This document shows positions 59,324 to 64,000 of a stretch of 64,000 nucleotides of DNA, piece after piece. Below the pieces are notes generated by a model. That model was not told the DNA's origin, ran no database searches, and saw only the letters and a list, made by a program, of their open reading frames with translations. The stretch covers positions 456,501 to 520,500 of the forward strand of contig NZ_JABWQX020000002.1 in the NCBI RefSeq assembly GCF_014268655.2, written 5' to 3'. The DNA is from Pseudomonas marvdashtae (lineage in GTDB: Bacteria; Pseudomonadota; Gammaproteobacteria; Pseudomonadales; Pseudomonadaceae). The position numbers were made by a program, and so were the translations under genes. How positions within the stretch are numbered: position 1 is the stretch's first letter; each line of letters starts with the position of its first letter.

Positions 59324-60574
59324 TTAGACCACTACCGGCACCGAACTGTTATGCCACACCAGCACCTGGCTCACGCGGTTGTCGACGGTTTCGATGATCT
59401 CCAGCCGGTAGCGGCCGATCTTCAGGCAAACCGGACTCTCGGGGATGGTTTCCAGCGCCTCGGTCACCAGCCCGTTGAGGGTCTTCGGGCCGTCGCAAGG
59501 CAGATGCCAGCCCAGGGTCCTGTTCAGTTCGCGGATAGACGCCGCGCCATCGATCATCAAGCGCCCATCGGGCTGTGGATGGACGTGAGGGTTGTCGAGG
59601 CTGTGCTCGCTTTCAAACTCACCGACGATTTCTTCGAGGATGTCTTCCAGGGTCACGATGCCCAGCACTTCGCCGTATTCGTCCACCACCATGCCCAGGC
59701 GCCGCTGTTGCTTGTGGAAGTTCAGCAATTGCAGCTGCAACGGGGTGCTTTCGGGCACGAAGTACGGTTCGTGGCAGGCCGTCAGCAGCGCTTCCTTGGT
59801 CAGGCTCGTATCCGCCAACAGGTGACGGATCTGGCGGGTGTTGAGCACGGCTTCGACCTGGTTGATGTCGCTGTGGAACACCGGCAGGCGGGTACGACGG
59901 TTCAGGCGCAACTGCTCGATGATATCGCCGATGGGATCGTCGAGGTTGATGCCGTCCACCTCGCTGCGGGGCACGAGGATGTCGTTGACGGTGATGTTGT
60001 CCAGCGCGTGGATACCGGAAACCGGATGCGCCCGACCGTGGCCGTGCTCCTGCTCGTGGTCGGTGCGCGGCGGTGCGGGCATTTCATCGTCGCTTTGCTG
60101 GACCGCGCCGCTCTTGCGGGCCAAGGGGCGCAGCAGCAACTGGCTGAGGCCATTGAGCAGCCAGGCTGCGGGATAAAGAATTTTCAATGGCACGCTGAGC
60201 AAGCTGTTGCCCACGTTGAGCACCGCATCGGGGTGACGGGTGGCCAGGGTGCGTGGCAGGTAGTCGGCAAAAACCAGCAAGGCCGCGCCGCTGCCGAGCC
60301 AGGCCAGCCAGGGGCCATTTTCCAACCAGGTGAAAATAGCCAGCCAAGTGCCGATGACCACGGCGAGGGCGCGACAGAGGGTATTGCAGAGGACCAGGCT
60401 GACCAGTGGGAAACTCAGCTTGGCCAGCGGCTTGTCGCTGGCGCGCGAGGCCCTGCGCTGGGCCAGCAAGTGCTGTTGGGCGGCTTCGATGGCCGTGAAC
60501 AGGGCCGACCAGAGGATCAGTACGACCATTACCGCAAACAATGGCCCCAAGGGCAGCCTATCCATCAGCGTCAT
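59324..60574 (-). CDS. CorC/HlyC-family membrane protein with CBS domains
   Basis: 416 residues. N-terminal DUF21 membrane domain (about 10-150), a His-rich linker (HEQEHGHGRAH), a CBS pair (about 190-310; VNDILVPRSEVDGINLDD, LGMVVDEYGEVLGIVTLEDILEEIVGE) and a C-terminal CorC_HlyC domain. Likely magnesium or other divalent-cation handling (CNNM/CorB type). Next to the CcsA-like gene and ffh, the conserved gamma-proteobacterial order. Confidence 0.9.
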   Translation of the reverse strand: MTLMDRLPLGPLFAVMVVLILWSALFTAIEAAQQHLLAQRRASRASDKPLAKLSFPLVSLVLCNTLCRALAVVIGTWLAIFTWLENGPWLAWLGSGAALLVFADYLPRTLATRHPDAVLNVGNSLLSVPLKILYPAAWLLNGLSQLLLRPLARKSGAVQQSDDEMPAPPRTDHEQEHGHGRAHPVSGIHALDNITVNDILVPRSEVDGINLDDPIGDIIEQLRLNRRTRLPVFHSDINQVEAVLNTRQIRHLLADTSLTKEALLTACHEPYFVPESTPLQLQLLNFHKQQRRLGMVVDEYGEVLGIVTLEDILEEIVGEFESEHSLDNPHVHPQPDGRLMIDGAASIRELNRTLGWHLPCDGPKTLNGLVTEALETIPESPVCLKIGRYRLEIIETVDNRVSQVLVWHNSSVPVVV

Positions 60575-60577
60575 CCA

Positions 60578-61390
60578 TCAAATATGCAGGATGTATTCAC
60601 GGACCAGCTTGCTGCCGAAGTAGGCCAGCATCAGCAGGCAGAACCCGGCCAGCGTCCAGCGTATGGCCTTGTGGCCGCGCCAGCCGAGACGGTTACGGCC
60701 CCACAGCAGCACGCTGAACACCACCCATGCCAGGCAAGCCAGTAACGTCTTGTGTACCAAATGCTGTGCAAACAGGTTTTCTACGAACAGCCAGCCGGAG
60801 ATCAGCGACAGCGACAGCAACGTCCAGCCGGCCCAGAGAAAACCAAACAACAGGCTCTCCATGGTTTGCAGCGGTGGGAAGTTGCGGATCAGCCCGGACG
60901 GATGCTTGTGCTTGAGCTGGTGGTCCTGGATGAGCAGCAACAACGCCTGGAACACGGCGATAGTGAACAGGCCGTAGGCCAGGATCGACAGCAGGATATG
61001 CGCAAGGATGCCGGGTTCTTCGTCGATGATCTGCACTGTGCCCGACGGCGCGAACTGCGCCAGCAGCACCGTGGCCAATCCCAGCGGGAAGAGCAGCACC
61101 AGCAGGTTTTCCACGGGGATGCGCGAACAGGCCAGCAGCGTCAGGGCAATCACGGCGACGGCGATCAGGCTGGCGGCGTTGAAAAAATCCAGGCCCAGGC
61201 CGATCGGCGTCATCAAGTGGGTAAAAAGGCTGGCCGCATGGCCGAGCACCGCCAGCACGCCCAGCGTGACCAGCAGGCGTTTGTTCGCCTTGGCGCCAGT
61301 GGCCAGGCGGGTACCCTGATAAAAGGTCGCAGCGGCATAAAGACAAGCGGCGGCGAGGGAGGCAAGCAAGCTGGGTGACAAGGGGAGCAT
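60578..61390 (-). CDS. YpjD/CcsA-like cytochrome c assembly family membrane protein
   Basis: 270 residues from MLPLSPSLLASL; the frame extends 42 residues further upstream without coding character. About eight membrane helices with the CcsA-type histidines and WAGWTLLSL. Related to haem-handling proteins of cytochrome c maturation, though YpjD itself is unproven. Co-directional and 3 bp from the CorC-type gene; divergent from ffh. Confidence 0.9.
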   Translation of the reverse strand: MLPLSPSLLASLAAACLYAAATFYQGTRLATGAKANKRLLVTLGVLAVLGHAASLFTHLMTPIGLGLDFFNAASLIAVAVIALTLLACSRIPVENLLVLLFPLGLATVLLAQFAPSGTVQIIDEEPGILAHILLSILAYGLFTIAVFQALLLLIQDHQLKHKHPSGLIRNFPPLQTMESLLFGFLWAGWTLLSLSLISGWLFVENLFAQHLVHKTLLACLAWVVFSVLLWGRNRLGWRGHKAIRWTLAGFCLLMLAYFGSKLVREYILHI

Positions 61391-61595
61391 AAATCCTGTT
61401 AGGCAGGCCCGAAAGGCGCGAGTTTGGCATAGAACCCCCATCGCACGAAAGACCACCGCAACCGACAGCGAGGTGTACGTCGCGCGCTTCTTCGCTATAA
61501 TCCGCGACCTGCCCACGCCGCAGGCTCGCCGAGCACATATTTCACGGTCTGGGCCGCCATTATCCCGGTCTCATCTGGGCCTGAAAGGATCGCGC

Positions 61596-62972
61596 ATGTT
61601 TGAAAACCTAACCGACCGTCTCTCGCAGACGCTGCGCCATGTCACCGGCAAGGCGAAACTGACCGAGGACAACATCAAAGACACCCTGCGCGAAGTGCGC
61701 ATGGCGTTGCTCGAAGCCGACGTCGCCCTGCCGGTGGTCAAGGACTTCGTCAATTCGGTCAAGGAGCGCGCCGTCGGCGCCGAAGTGTCGCGCAGCCTGA
61801 CGCCGGGCCAGGCGTTCGTGAAGATCGTCCAGGCCGAACTCGAAAGCCTGATGGGCGCCGCCAACGAAGACTTGAACCTGAGCGCCGTGCCGCCAGCCGT
61901 GGTGCTGATGGCCGGCCTGCAGGGCGCGGGCAAGACCACCACCGCCGGCAAGCTGGCGCGCTTCCTTAAAGAGCGCAAGAAGAAGTCGGTAATGGTCGTG
62001 TCGGCGGACATCTACCGTCCGGCGGCGATCAAGCAGCTGGAGACCCTGGCCAACGAGATCGGCGTGACGTTCTTTCCGTCCGACCTGAGCCAGAAGCCGG
62101 TGGACATCGCCCAGGCGGCCATTAAAGAAGCAAAACTGAAATTCATCGACGTGGTCATCGTCGATACCGCCGGTCGCCTGCACATCGATGAAGAGATGAT
62201 GGGCGAGATCAAGGCGCTGCATGCCGCGATCAATCCGGTGGAAACCCTGTTCGTGGTCGATGCCATGACCGGCCAGGATGCGGCCAACACCGCCAAGGCC
62301 TTCGGTGACGCGCTGCCACTGACTGGCGTGATCCTGACCAAGGTCGACGGCGACGCCCGTGGCGGTGCCGCGCTGTCGGTGCGGGCCATCACCGGCAAGC
62401 CGATCAAGTTCATTGGCATGGGCGAGAAGAGCGAAGCGCTCGAACCGTTCCACCCCGAGCGTATCGCTTCGCGTATCCTCGGCATGGGCGACGTGCTCAG
62501 CCTGATCGAGCAGGCCGAACAGACCCTCGACAAGGACAAGGCCGATAAACTGGCCAAGAAACTGAAGAAGGGCAAGGGCTTCGACCTCGAAGACTTCCGC
62601 GACCAGTTGCAACAAATGAAGAACATGGGCGGCCTTGGCGGCCTCATGGACAAACTGCCGAACATCGGTGGCGTGAACCTGGCGCAGATGGGCAATGCCC
62701 AGGGCGCGGCTGAAAAGCAGTTCAAGCAGATGGAAGCCATCATCAACTCCATGACTCCGGCCGAGCGCCGCGACCCTGATCTGATCAGCGGCTCGCGCAA
62801 GCGTCGGATCGCCATGGGTTCCGGCACCCAGGTGCAGGACATCGGTCGCTTGATCAAGCAGCACAAGCAGATGCAGAAGATGATGAAGAAATTCTCCGCC
62901 AAGGGCGGAATGGCCAAGATGATGCGCGGCATGGGCGGTATGTTGCCCGGCGGCGGCATGCCGAAAATGTAA
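61596..62972 (+). CDS. ffh: Signal recognition particle protein Ffh
   Basis: 458 residues from ATG 61596 (AAAGGA upstream). N domain, GTPase G domain (GLQGAGKTTTAGKL, DTAGRLH, TKVDGDARGG) and a methionine-rich M domain that binds 4.5S RNA and signal peptides (QMQKMMKKF, GMGGMLPGGGMPKM). A TATAAT at 61496-61501 is a likely -10 box. Confidence 0.97.
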   Translation: MFENLTDRLSQTLRHVTGKAKLTEDNIKDTLREVRMALLEADVALPVVKDFVNSVKERAVGAEVSRSLTPGQAFVKIVQAELESLMGAANEDLNLSAVPPAVVLMAGLQGAGKTTTAGKLARFLKERKKKSVMVVSADIYRPAAIKQLETLANEIGVTFFPSDLSQKPVDIAQAAIKEAKLKFIDVVIVDTAGRLHIDEEMMGEIKALHAAINPVETLFVVDAMTGQDAANTAKAFGDALPLTGVILTKVDGDARGGAALSVRAITGKPIKFIGMGEKSEALEPFHPERIASRILGMGDVLSLIEQAEQTLDKDKADKLAKKLKKGKGFDLEDFRDQLQQMKNMGGLGGLMDKLPNIGGVNLAQMGNAQGAAEKQFKQMEAIINSMTPAERRDPDLISGSRKRRIAMGSGTQVQDIGRLIKQHKQMQKMMKKFSAKGGMAKMMRGMGGMLPGGGMPKM

Positions 62973-63122
62973 AGAATCCTGGCGTCGGCAGTCATGCCGG
63001 CGCTGCCCACGGGGACGTGGGATCTCCAGCCCGCTCGCTTCGGCGGGGGCTGACCAGCTGTTTTCAACGACGGCTTCATGGCAGATCTGAACGGCACGCT
63101 GATAGGCGCCGGAAAAAGTCAT

Positions 63123-63150
63123 TTGCAAAAGTCCGGATATTCCTTAGAAT
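63123..63150 (+). promoter_or_regulatory. Probable promoter of rpsP-rimM
   Basis: TTGCAA (63123-63128), 16 bp, TAGAAT (63145-63150), 73 bp before rpsP. A GC-rich hairpin at about 63027-63051 (AGCCCGC / GCGGGGGCT) after ffh may end the preceding transcript. Confidence 0.5.
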
Positions 63151-63222
63151 ATGCGGCCTTTCGGGCACCTATGCCCGCTGTGCATTTAGATTTGCAGCAC
63201 CGACTACAGGAACGATGTTCAC

Positions 63223-63474
63223 ATGCTAACAATCCGTCTTGCCCTTGGCGGCTCCAAAAAGCGCCCGTTTTACCACCTGACCGTAACCGACAGCCGCAAC
63301 CCGCGTGACGGTTCGCACAAGGAACAGGTTGGTTTCTTCAACCCTGTTGCCCGTGGCCAGGAAGTTCGTCTGTCCGTGAACCAAGAGCGCGTAGCCTACT
63401 GGCTGAGCGTTGGTGCACAACCTTCTGAGCGCGTTGCTCAGTTGTTGAAGGAAACGGCTAAGGCTGCGGCCTGA
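63223..63474 (+). CDS. rpsP: 30S ribosomal protein S16
   Basis: 83 residues, full length ([30 protein letters not shown]). AGGAACG upstream. First gene of the rpsP-rimM-trmD-rplS operon. Confidence 0.98.
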   Translation: MLTIRLALGGSKKRPFYHLTVTDSRNPRDGSHKEQVGFFNPVARGQEVRLSVNQERVAYWLSVGAQPSERVAQLLKETAKAAA

Positions 63475-63479
63475 GCAAT

Positions 63480-64000
63480 ATGAACGCGACGCCAAAAGAT
63501 GCTGATGATTTGATCGTTGTCGGCAAGATCTATTCTGTTCATGGCGTTCGCGGCGAAGTGAAGGTGTATTCCTTTACTGATCCGATCAAGAACCTGTTGG
63601 AGTACAAAACCTGGACGCTCAAGCGCGAAGGTAGCGTGAAACAGGTGGAGCTGGTCAGCGGACGTGGGAACGACAAGTTCCTGGTCGCCAAGCTCAAGGA
63701 TCTCGATGATCGTGAAGAAGCGCGTCTTCTGGCCGGTTATGAGATCTGCGTGCCGCGCAACCTGTTCCCTGAACTGACCGACGGCGAGTACTACTGGTAC
63801 CAGCTGGTGGGTCTGAAGGTCATCGACCACCTCGGGCAATTGCTCGGGAAAATCGATCACCTGCTCGAGACCGGTTCGAACGATGTCATGGTGGTCAAGC
63901 CTTGCGTCGGCAGCCTGGATGATCGCGAACGCCTGTTGCCCTATACCGAGCAATGCGTGTTGGCCGTCGACCTTGCCGCAGGCGAGATGAAGGTGGAATG
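63480..64000 (+). CDS. rimM: Ribosome maturation factor RimM, 3'-truncated by window edge
   Basis: 173 codons plus two bases are present, only a few short of family length. Begins MNATPKDADDLIVVGKIYSVHGVRGEVKVYSFTDP; the PRC-barrel part GEYYWYQLVGLKV follows. Chaperone for 30S maturation that binds S19. 5 bp after rpsP. Confidence 0.95.
   Translation, partial: MNATPKDADDLIVVGKIYSVHGVRGEVKVYSFTDPIKNLLEYKTWTLKREGSVKQVELVSGRGNDKFLVAKLKDLDDREEARLLAGYEICVPRNLFPELTDGEYYWYQLVGLKVIDHLGQLLGKIDHLLETGSNDVMVVKPCVGSLDDRERLLPYTEQCVLAVDLAAGEMKVE

Overview
This window looks like the chromosome of a Pseudomonas of the fluorescens group. Most of it is conserved gamma-proteobacterial housekeeping DNA in the gene order known from Pseudomonas: queA-tgt-yajC-secDF, suhB, trmJ-cysE-iscRSUA-hscBA-fdx-iscX-ndk-rlmN-pilF-rodZ-ispG-hisS-yfgM-bamB-der, leuA, xseA, guaBA, tadA, and ffh-rpsP-rimM. 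GC content and GC at third codon positions are high. The intergenic palindromes built on GTGGCGAGGGAG are the REP-like type I associate with fluorescens-group pseudomonads.

Layout. 1-3.1 kb: the 3' part of a TonB-dependent receptor, convergent with a PAS-GGDEF diguanylate cyclase. 3.3-8.9 kb: an accessory stretch of small orphan genes. It holds a DUF4160/DUF2442-HTH pair, a DUF6429 protein, a GIY-YIG-like protein, a tandem REP-like repeat, two 94 % identical DUF6124 genes with matching leaders, two hypothetical genes, and tRNA-Leu(CAA). 9.1-16.2 kb: queuosine genes, Sec accessory genes and suhB. 16.3-24.1 kb: trmJ, cysE and the complete ISC iron-sulfur operon under an IscR-type promoter, then ndk. 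24.1-32.9 kb: rlmN to der, covering RNA modification, type IV pilus assembly, cell shape, isoprenoid synthesis, histidyl-tRNA and outer-membrane assembly. 33-44.7 kb: a transaminase/omega-amidase pair, leuA with a candidate leader peptide, an M23 peptidase, xseA, a TauE/SafE exporter and guaBA. 44.7-50.8 kb: a second accessory block directly after guaA (Fic protein, pRiA4b ORF-3-like, zinc-ribbon protein, TerD-like protein, HTH protein). 50.9-64 kb: a multicopper oxidase, tadA, cmoBA, a chagasin-type inhibitor beside a second Lon-like protease, an MHS transporter, a CorC-type protein, a CcsA-like protein, ffh, rpsP and a 3'-truncated rimM.

The most striking observation is the pair of DUF6124 leaders (about 5.66-5.86 and 7.19-7.39 kb). 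Each contains two short boxes upstream, the reverse complements of both boxes in the middle, and the same boxes again up to the start codon. The two copies differ by three substitutions per box set. All three positions have changed together so that both alternative pairings are kept. This is what a bistable RNA switch controlling the ribosome-binding site would look like. A second notable point is a degenerate copy of the tRNA-Leu 3' end about 1 kb from the intact tRNA, bracketing two orphan genes as a small integrated element would.

Everything here is read by eye from sequence and translations. No database search or folding program was run.
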